Assembly (NCBI GenBank): GCA_001642005.1 | Contig: LWCA01000165.1 | Span: 1-45,460, forward strand | Source: Intoshia linei | Taxonomy: Eukaryota; Orthonectida; Rhopaluridae | DNA length: 45,460 bases | Direction: 5' to 3' | Shown: positions 1-10,659 of the stretch, piece by piece | Numbering within the stretch: the first letter of the stretch is position 1 | Layout of the letters: the number at the start of each line of letters is the position of its first letter | Made by a program: the position numbers and the translations under genes | The notes under the pieces: generated by a model | What the model was told of the DNA's origin: nothing | Database searches by the model: none | Seen by the model: only the letters and a program-made list of their open reading frames with translations

Positions 1-316
1 TTTTTGGAAAAATCGAAGCCAAAAAATTGGAAAAATTTGTCTGGGAGTATTAGGGTTAACTATTTTAAAAGTTATCGTTATTATTTTGAGTGTCAAATAT
101 AAACTATCAAGTCCAGACTTGACTCCAGTTCTGTGGAGAAATGGTTAAGGCATTATGCATCGTTTTCGAAAATTTTTAGTGTTCGTTTGGCCTCCAGCTC
201 GATAGTTTTGATTATATTATATATACTATTTAATTTGATTTAATGATAAATTTAATGGCCCATTTTACCTTATCCTAAGGTATATTTATTTTTATTTATA
301 TATTTTTAATGCTTAG
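1..316. other. Intron or upstream sequence before the SMC4 exon
   Basis: No SMC4-like coding sequence is visible here; the N-terminal ATPase half with the Walker A loop is not in this stretch. An in-frame TAG at 314-316 ends with the AG of a likely 3' splice site, preceded by a T/A-rich tract, so at least the right part is read as intron. Everything further upstream is undetermined. Confidence 0.6.
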
Positions 317-3300
317 AGCGGACCAAAAGATTACAAGGTTTTACCAAATTGTCAGTTTCAAATATCACGTACAGTAAGCAAAAGAGAATCAAATCACTAC
401 AAAATTAATTCTGAAAAAGTAAAGTTCTTGGAAATTATCAGTTTTCTTCGTGAACATGGCGTTGACATTGATCATAAGCGGTTTTTAATATTACAAGGAG
501 AAGTTGAACAAATTTCAATGATGAAACCAAAAGCAGATAATTATAACGATGTAGGAATGTTGGAATACCTGGAAGACATAATTGGAACTTCTCGTTACAA
601 AGAACCTATCGAAAAAATGTTGAATCAGTTGGACGAATTGAATGAAATAAGAAATGCCAGTTTAAACAGACTTAAAGTTTCCGAAAAGGATCGAGATGCT
701 TTGGAATATGAAAGAAATTTAGCATTAGATTATGTAACAAAACAAAACAAGCAAATTGAAAAAACCAACTTACTTTACCAGTGTCAAATTTATGATATAA
801 ATGACAAAATTAAAAACGAACTGACGTTATTGGACGAATTGGATGCTAAAAAGAAGGCAATTACAACAGAATTCAAACAATGCAAGAATTTCGTCTCTGA
901 AAATTCAACAGTTGAAATGGATTTAATTGAAAAGGTAAAAATGTCTAGCAAAGAGTTGAATACAATAAATAATGCATTTTCAAAATACGAAGTTGATGAT
1001 GTGACTATGAGAAGAAAGCAAAAGACCATATCTAAAAAAATATCAAAAATTCAGGAAAAAGTGGATGAAGACGTGGAAAAAATTGACAAATTATCTGAAA
1101 TTCCAACTATTAAAGAAAATGAAATGAAATTTGTGTCGACTCAACGTAAATCATTAGTCCAAAAGATGGATAAATTGACTAACGAGCATAAAGAACTCAT
1201 GGAACGAGTTTCTCGTGAAACTAAACCATTGAGAGAAAAAAAATCGAAATTTGAAAAGGTTTTAATTACAAAAAAGAGTGAGTTGAATAAGGTTGACTCA
1301 AAAATTGTTGTCAAAGAATCTCAATTAATTACTCTCAAATCTGATGAAAATAACATTATGAGTGAGATTGAAAAAACGGGACAAGGTTTAAAAAAGTACC
1401 AAGAGAATTTAAGTGGAATTGAATCTGAACTAAAAGTGAAAAAAAATTGTTTAAAATCTCTTTCGAATAAACTCGTAGAAGGGAAATCAAATTTAGACGA
1501 TTACAATAGACAAGTCAAACCCATTGAATGTGATATTGAAAAGTTGAGGCATACTCGTAATGAAAGTAAACACCAAATGCAAACTTCTGGGTCCAGAAAT
1601 GTTGTTCTCAATGCTATTATGGAACAATCAAAAAAAGGTAATTTAAAAGGCGTTTTGGGAAGATTGGGTGATTTGGGAACTGTGCATTCTAAGTACGATG
1701 TAGCTGTTTCAACATCTTGTGGTATTTTGGATTATATTGTTGTTGAGACTATCAATGATGCCCAAGCGTGTGTGGAATTTTTAAAGCGATATAATATTGG
1801 AAGAGGTTCTTTTTTGGCTTTAGATAAGTTGCATAAATGGGAAAGACACACTACATGTTCAAATTCTCAAAGATACAAGAGATTGTTTGATTTAATTAAT
1901 TTCAGTAGCGATTCTGTGAAAAACGCTTTTTATTTTGGATTACGTGAGACAATTGTTACAGATACTTTATCTGAAGCTTCAAAAATTGCCTATAGTGGAT
2001 CTCAGAGATGTAGAGTCGTGACTATTGCTGGTCAATTGATTGATCAAACTGGTACAATGTCTGGTGGAGGAAATCCATTGAGAGGCCGAATTTGTATATC
2101 AAATGAACCTAAAACCCGTCAAAATAGTTCGAAACCCCATTCTGAGGAAGATATTAAAAATTTCGAAGATAAAATACAAAACCTCAAATTACAGTTAGAC
2201 AACCTTTATAGTAAAATTAAACATTGTACTGTATCTGTTGAATCAATTCAAAAAGAGATTATAGAATGCAGACACAATATAGAAAGAAACGAATCCCAAG
2301 AAAAGTATCTAGATGAGCAAATTAAATTTTTAAAAACTTCTTTGTCTGATAAAAAACGTAAAGTTTCAAACACTCTAACAGATTCTGAAAAGCTAAAAAT
2401 AGATCGACTTGAAAAAGATATCAAAACGTTGAATGAAACAAGAAAAAACATTGCCAATGAAAACGATTCTTTAGAAAAGGAAATTGATGCAATTTCTAAT
2501 GAATGCAAAAAAATGGCTGGTCCAAAACTCGTAGAACTTGAAAAATCTATGGACGACACAAACGATAAAATTGGTCAAATTGATTCTCACATAGCTAAAA
2601 TTGACGCAGAAAAAATATCAACAATCGAACAACTAGAACGACTAAATGAACGTATTACAAAAGATAAAACAGAATTGAAACAATTTAAAGACGAAGAAAA
2701 TGAATACATTAGAATTTTAGATAAGAACGAAAAAGAAGTTGTTTGTTTAATTGAAAAAAAGAATGAATTGGACACTTTTGTAAATAACCTGAAATCCCAA
2801 ATTAAAGAAATTTCCAAATCCATCAAGGAAAACGAAGATAGACAACGACAATTGAAAAATGATTTTGTTACCATCAAACACGAATTGAATGAAGTCAATC
2901 ACAAAGTTGAAGACGCTAAAAAAAATATTAGGTACCTCAAATCATCTCGTAATCGTTTGGAATTTTATAAAATAAACCCCACTGATAAAACAATCGATTT
3001 AATTGTTTACACACAAGAAGAAATTTTTCAACATAACATTCAAGATTTAAAATTAGAATTGGTCGTTATTGAACAAGATTTACTAAAAATTACTCCAAAC
3101 ATGGGCGCAATCGAAGAATATCGAGAAAAATCAATTAAACACAGACTTAGAGCACGTCAACTTGCGAAAATTACAAATATTCGAGATGAACATCATTTAA
3201 AAGCACAAGAGTTTAAAAAACAACGGTTTTCTCATTTTATGAAAGGGTTCAGTATAATTGGTAATCGCTTAAAACAAATGTATCAAATGCTAACGTTGGG

Positions 3301-3787
3301 TGGTGATGCAGAATTGGAATTGGTTGATGCTCTACAACCTTTCTCTGAAGGTGTAGTGTTTAGCGTTAGACCAACACATAAATCTTGGAAAAACATTTCA
3401 AATTTATCCGGAGGAGAAAAAACTCTTAGTTCTCTGGCCCTTATTTTTTCACTGCATGATTATAGACCCACACCGTTTTACATTATGGATGAAATTGATG
3501 CTGCTCTAGATTTTAGAAATGTTTCAATTGTTGCAAATTATATTAAGAATCGCAAAAGTCAAGCACAGTTTATTATAATATCACTACGATCCAACATGTT
3601 TGAACTTGCAGACAGGTTGATTGGTATTTACAAAACCCACAGTATCACTCAAACAGTAGCAATCGATTGTGATTTGTTTCAAAAACCTATCGAAATTGAA
3701 AAACTAAATACCCATGAACCTCAGACTGAAAAAAAAGTTTCCCAAGATTCACCGGAAACTTGTGAAATTATACCTTCCTTATCATAA
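317..3787 (+). CDS. SMC4: SMC4, condensin core ATPase subunit (5' part missing)
   Basis: SMC4 pairs with SMC2 in condensin, the ATP-driven complex that compacts mitotic chromosomes. This one long exon encodes about 1156 residues. Near its start are DYKVYQIGQFQISRT and DHKRFLILQGEVEQISMMKP, the latter close to an SMC4 signature. A coiled coil, a hinge around 1630-2080 (GVLGRLGDLG) and a second coiled coil follow. The C-terminal head has the ABC signature LSGGEKTLSSLAL near 3405 and Walker B with catalytic Glu in PFYIMDEIDAALD near 3475. Coding continues upstream of the Leu codon at 428, because residues 317-427 also match SMC4. The exon begins at an acceptor at 315-316 (317-318 is also possible). 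The Walker A exon lies outside the window, so this is a partial gene and not a truncated one as far as can be seen. The stop is at 3785-3787. Confidence 0.96.
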   Translation, partial: SGPKDYKVLPNCQFQISRTVSKRESNHYKINSEKVKFLEIISFLREHGVDIDHKRFLILQGEVEQISMMKPKADNYNDVGMLEYLEDIIGTSRYKEPIEKMLNQLDELNEIRNASLNRLKVSEKDRDALEYERNLALDYVTKQNKQIEKTNLLYQCQIYDINDKIKNELTLLDELDAKKKAITTEFKQCKNFVSENSTVEMDLIEKVKMSSKELNTINNAFSKYEVDDVTMRRKQKTISKKISKIQEKVDEDVEKIDKLSEIPTIKENEMKFVSTQRKSLVQKMDKLTNEHKELMERVSRETKPLREKKSKFEKVLITKKSELNKVDSKIVVKESQLITLKSDENNIMSEIEKTGQGLKKYQENLSGIESELKVKKNCLKSLSNKLVEGKSNLDDYNRQVKPIECDIEKLRHTRNESKHQMQTSGSRNVVLNAIMEQSKKGNLKGVLGRLGDLGTVHSKYDVAVSTSCGILDYIVVETINDAQACVEFLKRYNIGRGSFLALDKLHKWERHTTCSNSQRYKRLFDLINFSSDSVKNAFYFGLRETIVTDTLSEASKIAYSGSQRCRVVTIAGQLIDQTGTMSGGGNPLRGRICISNEPKTRQNSSKPHSEEDIKNFEDKIQNLKLQLDNLYSKIKHCTVSVESIQKEIIECRHNIERNESQEKYLDEQIKFLKTSLSDKKRKVSNTLTDSEKLKIDRLEKDIKTLNETRKNIANENDSLEKEIDAISNECKKMAGPKLVELEKSMDDTNDKIGQIDSHIAKIDAEKISTIEQLERLNERITKDKTELKQFKDEENEYIRILDKNEKEVVCLIEKKNELDTFVNNLKSQIKEISKSIKENEDRQRQLKNDFVTIKHELNEVNHKVEDAKKNIRYLKSSRNRLEFYKINPTDKTIDLIVYTQEEIFQHNIQDLKLELVVIEQDLLKITPNMGAIEEYREKSIKHRLRARQLAKITNIRDEHHLKAQEFKKQRFSHFMKGFSIIGNRLKQMYQMLTLGGDAELELVDALQPFSEGVVFSVRPTHKSWKNISNLSGGEKTLSSLALIFSLHDYRPTPFYIMDEIDAALDFRNVSIVANYIKNRKSQAQFIIISLRSNMFELADRLIGIYKTHSITQTVAIDCDLFQKPIEIEKLNTHEPQTEKKVSQDSPETCEIIPSLS

Positions 3788-3827
3788 GGCAACATTTGTT
3801 TTATATTTTAATGTATATTATATTAAA

Positions 3828-3833
3828 AATAAA
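3828..3833 (+). terminator. Poly(A) signal AATAAA of SMC4
   Basis: AATAAA lies 40 bp after the SMC4 stop. The convergent gene on the minus strand ends at 3885, so the 3' UTRs of the two genes probably overlap. Confidence 0.7.
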
Positions 3834-3884
3834 TATTCTAAAAAATAATTTATACACATATAATTAGTAGCTAGTATAAAAGTA

Positions 3885-6026
3885 TTATCGTGGTTTAATA
3901 ATTGTTGATTTAATTGATTTTGTTGTAACAAGGTTTGTTTTGATACTTTTAGTTGATGGAATGTTTGTGTTTATGGAAGAGACAATCCTGGGTTTTGTAG
4001 CTGGTTTTTCAAGTCTCGGTTTAGTGGTTTTTATGGTGGGTTGATTGTTTCTCAGTGCTCTAGATGTGATTCTATTTTTTGAGTTTTCAGAAATTTTTGC
4101 TTGATTCAACTTTAATTCCTGATTGTTTATTGTTTTGCGTTTAATTGTTACATTCTGATCAAGAGGTTTGGGTTTTTTAATGTTCATGTTACTTACTAAT
4201 TTTATTTTTACCTTTTCAGTAGAATCAACTGATGTTTTCAATTTGGGTTTTAACGGTTTAGTACTGAGTGATTTTTCCAACCTACTACCTACCTTTTTAT
4301 CTCCAGTTTTTATTGTACCATTTTTATCAATTTGGGATCTCGTCATTGATACAAATGGTTTGCGAGTGCTTAACAGAGTTTTGGTAGATTTTATTTTTAC
4401 ATTTGTTTCAGTCAAAGTTTTTTCAATTTTTTTATTAGAGTTCATTTTCACTCCAGTAATCTTTTTAACAGTGACTGCTTTTTTTGCATCAACATTTGAT
4501 TTATCATGTTTAGAATTGACAAGATAACATGCCGGTTTCTTTTTCACGACAATATTATAATTTGTATTTTTTGTTAGATTAGCATTTGGTGAGTATTGTT
4601 CCGGTTTTTTGACTATCCCAAATCGTTTCTCGTGAGTTACCAATTTTTTATTTAAATTTGTAGCCTTTGGTTTTTCACGTGATGAAATTTGCTTTTTAAG
4701 CAGTGTCTTTGTTGGAGGTTTTTTAATAGTATCAGTAGTTGCCAGTCGACTCATTTTGTTTTCTATTAACCGCTTCTTGTTTACATTTGAAATTTTATTG
4801 GGAATTTGTCCTGTTGGGGTCATTTTAATAGCACAAGATGAACCCTTGTCAAATTTCAAGTCTTTGTCAGTATCTTTACAATCATTTTCAGATTCGTGTA
4901 CTGATTCCATACTGACTTCCAATTCAGCTGATTCTAAAATGACGTCCTTGGTTTTAGAAACATTTGCAGATTCATATTCAACATTTTCTTTCAAAACATT
5001 ACTATCATGAGAGATATTCTTTACTGGCTCGTAACATTCCTTTTTATTAACAGTTGCAATATTTTCAGCAATATCAGAATTTTTTGATTTACTTGTAGCA
5101 GAATGAAAAATGCAGCCATTTAATTCATTTACTTTACCAATTTGCAAATAATTTTCATAAATGTTCTCCTTTATTACGTTATCCAATTTATTAATATTAT
5201 CACTAGTTTCATTTTGATTGTTGTTTTTAATTTTCAAATTTTCATAAACATTTTCATATAAAGTGACTTGACTGTTAGTCAATTCATTCAAATTTCCAAC
5301 CTTAAATTCCGTAAACGAATCAGACGATGCGCACAGTTTTTCGTTCAAAGTTTTTAATGAAAAACACCGGTCTTCCAAAATTCCTGAATCATGATCCATG
5401 TCACTAGGTAATTCGCAAAAATCTGGCTTTTCTTTCAAGGACTTGCATTTCATTTTTTCATGTTCCCCATCAAGTTCAATCTGTTGCAATTCATTTTCGT
5501 AATTTATCATTCCATAATTAAATTCTTTTGATTTTATGGAAAATGTAGAATTTAACTCTTTAGAATTTACAATTTTATTAAATTGTTCAATTTCTTCGTT
5601 TTTTGTGGTCAATGTTTCCAATTCATTGCAATTAATGGACACAGTTTTTTCATTCCTTTTTTCAATTTTATGTTCGTTGTCAGTATTCATTTTATTATTT
5701 TCATTTTTCCGAAGGTTAAATTTACGTTTAGGTTTGACACAATTGATGTACCCGACTCCACTATCAATTGGGTCCATTTTAAATAACACTTTGAGTTCAT
5801 TCATATATTTTCGAATTCCTAATTTTTTTAAATTGTTAAAGAAATTGGTCAAATTTGAATTCTTTTTGTGGGAGGGTAGATTCAATTCAACTTTTAAATT
5901 TACATTTTCACATTCCGGTTTTATTTGATCCGGATAACATATTTTTATTACAGATTTAGAATTTTCCAAAGTTGAAAATTTTCGTTCTTGGTTTAGTTTA
6001 TACAATTGTTGTTCTTGGTAAATTTT
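3885..6026 (-). CDS. Unrecognised Lys/Asn/Ser-rich protein with YxN motifs, 5' end unresolved
   Basis: I do not recognise this protein. One exon encodes about 713 residues. The N-terminal part has a short predicted helical stretch (NLKKLGIRKYMNELKVLFK) and GVGYINCVKPKRKF. The middle is acidic and Asn-rich and contains LYENVYENL, NIYENYL and MINYENEL, which are repeated Tyr-x-Asn motifs. The last 250 or so residues are strongly basic, full of TK, KP and KS steps, and end SIKSTIIKPR. Most of the chain looks disordered. The basic tail resembles microtubule- or nucleic-acid-binding tails in composition only. The exon is preceded by a minus-strand acceptor (ctttctag, AG at 6028-6027) just upstream of an in-frame stop. 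The first in-frame ATG is about 70 residues in, so an upstream exon with the true start is likely but not found. A long open frame in AT-rich DNA supports a real gene. Confidence 0.72.
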   Translation of the reverse strand, partial: KIYQEQQLYKLNQERKFSTLENSKSVIKICYPDQIKPECENVNLKVELNLPSHKKNSNLTNFFNNLKKLGIRKYMNELKVLFKMDPIDSGVGYINCVKPKRKFNLRKNENNKMNTDNEHKIEKRNEKTVSINCNELETLTTKNEEIEQFNKIVNSKELNSTFSIKSKEFNYGMINYENELQQIELDGEHEKMKCKSLKEKPDFCELPSDMDHDSGILEDRCFSLKTLNEKLCASSDSFTEFKVGNLNELTNSQVTLYENVYENLKIKNNNQNETSDNINKLDNVIKENIYENYLQIGKVNELNGCIFHSATSKSKNSDIAENIATVNKKECYEPVKNISHDSNVLKENVEYESANVSKTKDVILESAELEVSMESVHESENDCKDTDKDLKFDKGSSCAIKMTPTGQIPNKISNVNKKRLIENKMSRLATTDTIKKPPTKTLLKKQISSREKPKATNLNKKLVTHEKRFGIVKKPEQYSPNANLTKNTNYNIVVKKKPACYLVNSKHDKSNVDAKKAVTVKKITGVKMNSNKKIEKTLTETNVKIKSTKTLLSTRKPFVSMTRSQIDKNGTIKTGDKKVGSRLEKSLSTKPLKPKLKTSVDSTEKVKIKLVSNMNIKKPKPLDQNVTIKRKTINNQELKLNQAKISENSKNRITSRALRNNQPTIKTTKPRLEKPATKPRIVSSINTNIPSTKSIKTNLVTTKSIKSTIIKPR

Positions 6027-6099
6027 CTAGAAAGATTATTAAAATAAAAATGTTTACTCAATTATAATTCAATGGTTTATTTACAAATTTCAGTAGGGT

Positions 6100-7152
6100 G
6101 CCAATATTTTTTAATATGGACCGATAATTTCACATTAGATCTTGCGCGAATCACTTAAAATCTCATTTCTAAGAAACTTTTTCGAATACCAAACTGTCAA
6201 TATTTTTTTAAAAAACACGATTTTACCAAATCTTATGAGAAAAAACCTTCTTATTACCAGAAAAATTAAAAAATTAGTTTATTTTTGTAAAATACATAAT
6301 AGCAGAGTTGCCAGATGTTGGGATTTTATCCGAAAGCCTAGACTACTGCTAAAATATTATTTTAAAAATCCCACTATTAATAAAAACTAAAATAATATTT
6401 AATAAAAAATACCATTTCGAGCCCTTAATTTAAAAATTTCCTTCTTACGATTGTACAAAAAAAATTGTGAGAAAAAACCATTTAATCCAATCCAAAAAAA
6501 TGGAATTTTACCTAGCCTTAAGTTAAGGTAAAATCTTTTTTACTACATTTTTTTGAAAACTTTTATTTTACCAAACCTTACGAGAAAAAATTATTAATCT
6601 AACCACAAAATAAAAAACCAAAATTTTAGCAACCATTAAAGAAAAATCCCTTTTTCCGTGTAAATATTAAAATAATAATAATTAAAGCTTCACTGTATTC
6701 ACTTTACATTTTACAAATTAGTCATTTATGCAATTAAAAAAATTAACTGATACAAGCAAATCGACTACCCGTGCTTATTACCAACCCAAAAATAAAAATC
6801 GAATTTTACCAACGATTAAGGGAAATATCCTATTTTTTCAATATTTTTTTGAAAAACATGATTTTACCAAAGCTTATGAGAACAAACCTATTATTATCAA
6901 CCCCCAAAATAAAAATCCTATTTTTCAAATATTTTTTTCAAAAATTCGATTTTACTTAATATTATGAGCAACAATTCCATGATCCAAAACTCTAACTAAA
7001 AAATCCAATGATACCAACCCTTAATGGAAAAATTCACTTTTTCCAATATTTTTTAATAATATATTTTATATTTCATGTTTCCTTTGGAGTCCAAAAAAAT
7101 AAATATTTTGAAATGTCCCTACACTACACTGTATTTGAATCGGGAACCACTG
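6100..7152. repeat. Degenerate repeat array ending in a hAT-like terminus
   Basis: Imperfect units recur with cores like 'ttttaccaaa.cttatgag' and 'tttttccaatatttttttgaaaaa', seen near 6225, 6505, 6567, 6797, 6865 and 6950. The same units on the opposite strand lie inside the 23735-24179 element and near 40480. The array ends at 7152 in 'gggaaccactg', the inverted terminus of that element family. The other end is unclear ('cagtagggtgcc' at 6091 is a weak candidate) and I see no target duplication. No gene is visible here. Confidence 0.6.
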
Positions 7153-7465
7153 TTGTAGATCCATTATAATTTAAAAAGCTTTATTTTTGTTTAACAATCA
7201 AAATAAACAAATGTAATTAAATTGTATTTATATCACAAAATACAATTAAAAATAAATTAAACTCGATCTGAAAATGGTACACCTTATCAAGGTCTCCGCA
7301 GTGGTAACTATAAACAAATATTTACCTCTGAGGTTTTAAAACAAAGAAAGATTTCCAAGAAATATTTTTTCGATAATTAGGGATAATGGGAACCCACAAA
7401 AATACCCTTTCTATTCTTAAATTTTAAAAATTCTAAATAACTAAATTAAACATACATAAATTTTA
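7153..7465. other. AT-rich spacer, 3' side of formin gene
   Basis: No coding sequence is evident. It presumably holds the formin 3' UTR; a minus-strand AATAAA occurs only near 7182, which is far for this genome. Confidence 0.4.
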
Positions 7466-9584
7466 TCATAAATAAAAAACCTTGGCAGAAGTAGCAAAGG
7501 TTTTACAAATACTCCACAAAACCTTGAAAAAATAAAACAAATCAAATTCTCTCTCGATACAAAGAAACGTCATCAACTGAGTTTGTTTCATTTGAATAAT
7601 ATCATTTTTCTCTTGAATAACAAGAGATTTTTGTTTTTTATCACAAAGAATTTCGGAAAACTTTTTTTTGACACTTTTATGTTTCGCAGTTGAAAGCATA
7701 CCACTATAAAAAACATCCAAATCATTTTGACAAGAATCAAAATTTTTCTTCAATTCGTCAATAACACATTTTTCCATCTTTTCAAGATATTGAAATTCAG
7801 CATAAAGTCCCATGACATCAAAATTATTATCCAGAGAAATTTTAGCAATCTGTGTTACTAAATTAGTAGATTTATCATTAGAATGAAAACCAAAAAGTCG
7901 TTCAATAGAAAAAAAACAAATTCCTGCAGCTTTACCATTATTATTAGACGAATTTAAATAATTTCCAATCATTAATATAACAGTCATCAATTGTTGCAAC
8001 CTTTCACTGTGCATGACATGATTGGTAGCGTAAATGACCCGATTAATTTCGGTAATATTTTGTTCATATACGGAAAGGATTTGTGATTTAAAATAGTCCA
8101 TTGAAATAATTAAATTGTAATCATCAATCTGAGATAAGAGTAGTATAAACATTTCTTCAGGGTCAATAAATTTTTTGTCGCAAAGTGACAAGTTTTCAAT
8201 TTCCTTTTTTGAAGGTAAAATATGATACAAGGCCTTAATTTTAGTTTCATCAAGGTCCAAATTACTGGATTTGATCATGTTTAGAATACTGTCTTGATTA
8301 CCAAGTTTTAAAAAGTTTTTGACCATTAATTTGCGGGTGCAATCAAAGACTTGAATTTTTTTAGGTATTATGAGTGATTTTGAACGTTCTTTTCGATTAG
8401 AACGTTTGATTGTGCAAAATTGATTATCAATGCTGCTAAAATTAATGAAAAGTTGTTTTTGTGGTAAAGAGTTCCAAAAATTTTTGCCAGTTCCTTTAAC
8501 AATATGTGACGTGCTAATCTTTTTCCAGTGGATACGGCGTAAATCTGTAGATGGTTTTGGAGTTTTTTGGTGCAAGAAGAGATCCTTTTCGATTAAGGCT
8601 GTTTTTTTTAATCCAATCTTGGGTGCTCCAATAGGAGGTGGTCCACAGGAAGGTGCACACGGCGGAGCAGATATTGGAGGAGGTAAACATGGGGCAGGCG
8701 GTATCACAGACGGAGGAGCCACAGCCGGTGCACCAGATGGAAAGATGCTTGATTTTGATGATTTGCCTAAAGATGCATTCTCATTTCTAAATTCATCACA
8801 TTTATTTAAATTTAAATTAAACTTTAAATTTTTAGAGTCCTTATCCAATTTGTTATCTGACATTAAATTTGCCAATTTTTCATTAACTTGATCAATAATA
8901 GAAAATTCACCATCAACTATAGCTGAATCAAAGGTATTAAATTTAGTCGAATTTATATAACTTGAGCTATCTTTTAAATCAAATTTATAATTAATTTTAT
9001 CCAAATTATTCTTATCCAAATCAAAAGATTCATCATCTCCAAGTATAGAACTGGAAACTTCAACATTTTCTTTTTCATCAACAATCTTTTCAACAAGTAA
9101 ATTGTCAAATTTTTTCGTCTTTTTTTCCATAACATCTGTTTCAATTTGTTTAAATTTTTTAGAAATTGTCGAAAAATTTTCATTGCATTCAAATTCGTCA
9201 AAATTTTCAATTTGAGTTTGACAAAAATTTAAAATTTGGCAATTCAATTCTAGTAATTTTACTTTTAAATTTTTGGATTTTGTACAGGTAAATATAGCGT
9301 TGACGTGTTTTATGTATTTTGATATTAGTTTAGAATTTGGTGATGTATTGTGTGCGTAAAACTACAAATGTAAATATATTATATATACAATATAAAGGAC
9401 CTTTATTAAAGGTACATGGTACCATACCATTGATATGTTACATTTTTAAAATTTAAAAAAAAAAAAAAATTACTTGGAATAATCGTGTAAATTCTTCTTT
9501 CTGTGATTTTGGAATGTTTTTTAAATTTAAATTTAATGCTGTAAATTTTTCTTCTAATTTTTCAATTTTTATTTTTTTATTCAT
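7466..9584 (-). CDS. Formin with short FH1 and complete FH2 domain
   Basis: Formins nucleate and processively elongate actin filaments, the FH2 dimer capping the barbed end and FH1 delivering profilin-actin. Two exons give 668 residues. Exon 1 is 9474-9584 (37 codons, start MNKKIKIEKLEEKF, donor GTAATT). Exon 2 is 7466-9361, with acceptor 'catttgtag'; both junctions are phase 0. The spliced N-terminus resembles the start of a GTPase-binding region (KSQKEEFTRLFQ then FYAHNTSPNS), though weakly. An acidic, Asn/Lys-rich linker follows, then a modest proline segment of PP/PPP runs at about 8630-8745. FH2 runs to the end: RRIHWKKI, FDCTRKLMVKNFLKLG, ALYHILPSKKEIE and the hallmark MIGNYLNSSNNNGKAAG. 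The protein stops soon after FH2, with no recognisable autoinhibitory tail. The subfamily is uncertain; I could not choose between FHOD-, FHDC- and diaphanous-like. Confidence 0.93.
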
Positions 9585-10345
9585 ATCAATTCAGTATTTA
9601 AAAATTTAAATGAATTTCGACAATTATGTTCAATTTCTTTTAAAATGTGATTGCATCGTAAACTAAATAAACAAATTAAGTAAATGGATAAATTTATAAA
9701 TAACACTGACTGTTTGCTTGTTAAGGTTCATATTTAGACTAATAGTTAAAAGCAATATTTAACCTGTGACAAGACTAACAATCTTGTCCAGCAAGTCAGG
9801 TTCATTATTGTTTTTTGGTTTATTTAAACCTTTTACTTTGTACTTTTTCTCATCCCCAATTTTATCCGTCAATCATTTTAATGAGAATACGCAAAATTCA
9901 AATGGCATAAACGTATCAATATCAGTTATATATCATTCGCTCAGACTCAGTCAGATTTTATTGATTTATTATTCATTAAACTTTCTAGTAACTCGATATT
10001 CTCGTATACATCAACTTATTCACATACACGATTTACCAATATAAATCAGGCACCGTCACTTTTTCGTATTACATCGTATTACATTCTTTTGTGTGTTGCA
10101 TTAGCAGATTTATCGTTATTTTATTTTTCACATCATTTTTAACGTTTTATTTGAAGGCAATCATTACTTAAGTGTACTAATTATGTATACTGTTTACACA
10201 TTTCCTTAAAAGTTAATTACTGCATATAATTTATTTTAAAAATAAAAGATAAACATATTTCAACTACGCAGGTAATTATATCCATGTTGTTGAGTTAATT
10301 AATCCTAGATAATCCATGGATTTGGATATAGGTCCTCACTCTAAA
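9585..10345. other. Intergenic region upstream of formin
   Basis: This AT-rich region contains the presumed formin promoter. A 92-codon open frame at 9766-10044 on the plus strand has no recognisable domain or coding-like composition, so no gene is called. Confidence 0.4.
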
Positions 10346-10353
10346 GCTTAGAG

Positions 10354-10651
10354 CAGTGGTTCTCAACCCGTATTCCGCGAAATTTAATTGGGGTTCCTTT
10401 AACTAAAAAGTTATCTCTCACGGCCCTGAATTCTTCTTCGTAGTGTGAGGGAGGCAACTGGTTTTACCGGCTAAATTCCGTGTGTCCATTACTTTCAAAT
10501 TTTCAATATTAGAAGCGTAATTTTTTAATTAAAAATCAAATTGTTTTATATATGTAACATGAGAAAAAAATTTTTGATCATGCTTTTAGGTGCCGCGATT
10601 TTTTGAAATTTCATAAGGGTTTCGCGCAGTAAAAAAGGTTGAGAAACACTG
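10354..10651. mobile_element. 298-bp hAT-type MITE with perfect 8-bp TSD
   Basis: The left terminus CAGTGGTTCTCAACC (10354-10368) and the right terminus (10637-10651, reverse complement CAGTGTTTCTCAACC) match at 14 of 15 positions. They are flanked by identical 8-bp duplications GCTTAGAG at 10346-10353 and 10652-10659. An 8-bp duplication with CAGNGGTTCTCAA ends is typical of non-autonomous hAT elements. It has no coding capacity. Confidence 0.93.
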
Positions 10652-10659
10652 GCTTAGAG

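Noticed and set aside
428-3787. SMC4 starting at the Leu codon at 428
   Set aside because: Codons 317-427 also encode family-matching sequence (QISRTVSKRE), so 428 is internal to the exon.
4168-4527. Phe-rich, membrane-like frames on the plus strand (also 4756-5010 and 5536-5928)
   Set aside because: They are antisense to the Lys-rich minus-strand gene; Phe runs are complements of Lys codons.
8430-8891. Gly-rich 153-codon frame on the plus strand
   Set aside because: It is the antisense of the formin proline-rich region; the glycines mirror prolines. No independent evidence.
9766-10044. 92-codon plus-strand frame
   Set aside because: No domain, no splice or poly(A) context, and amino-acid use typical of random AT-rich DNA.
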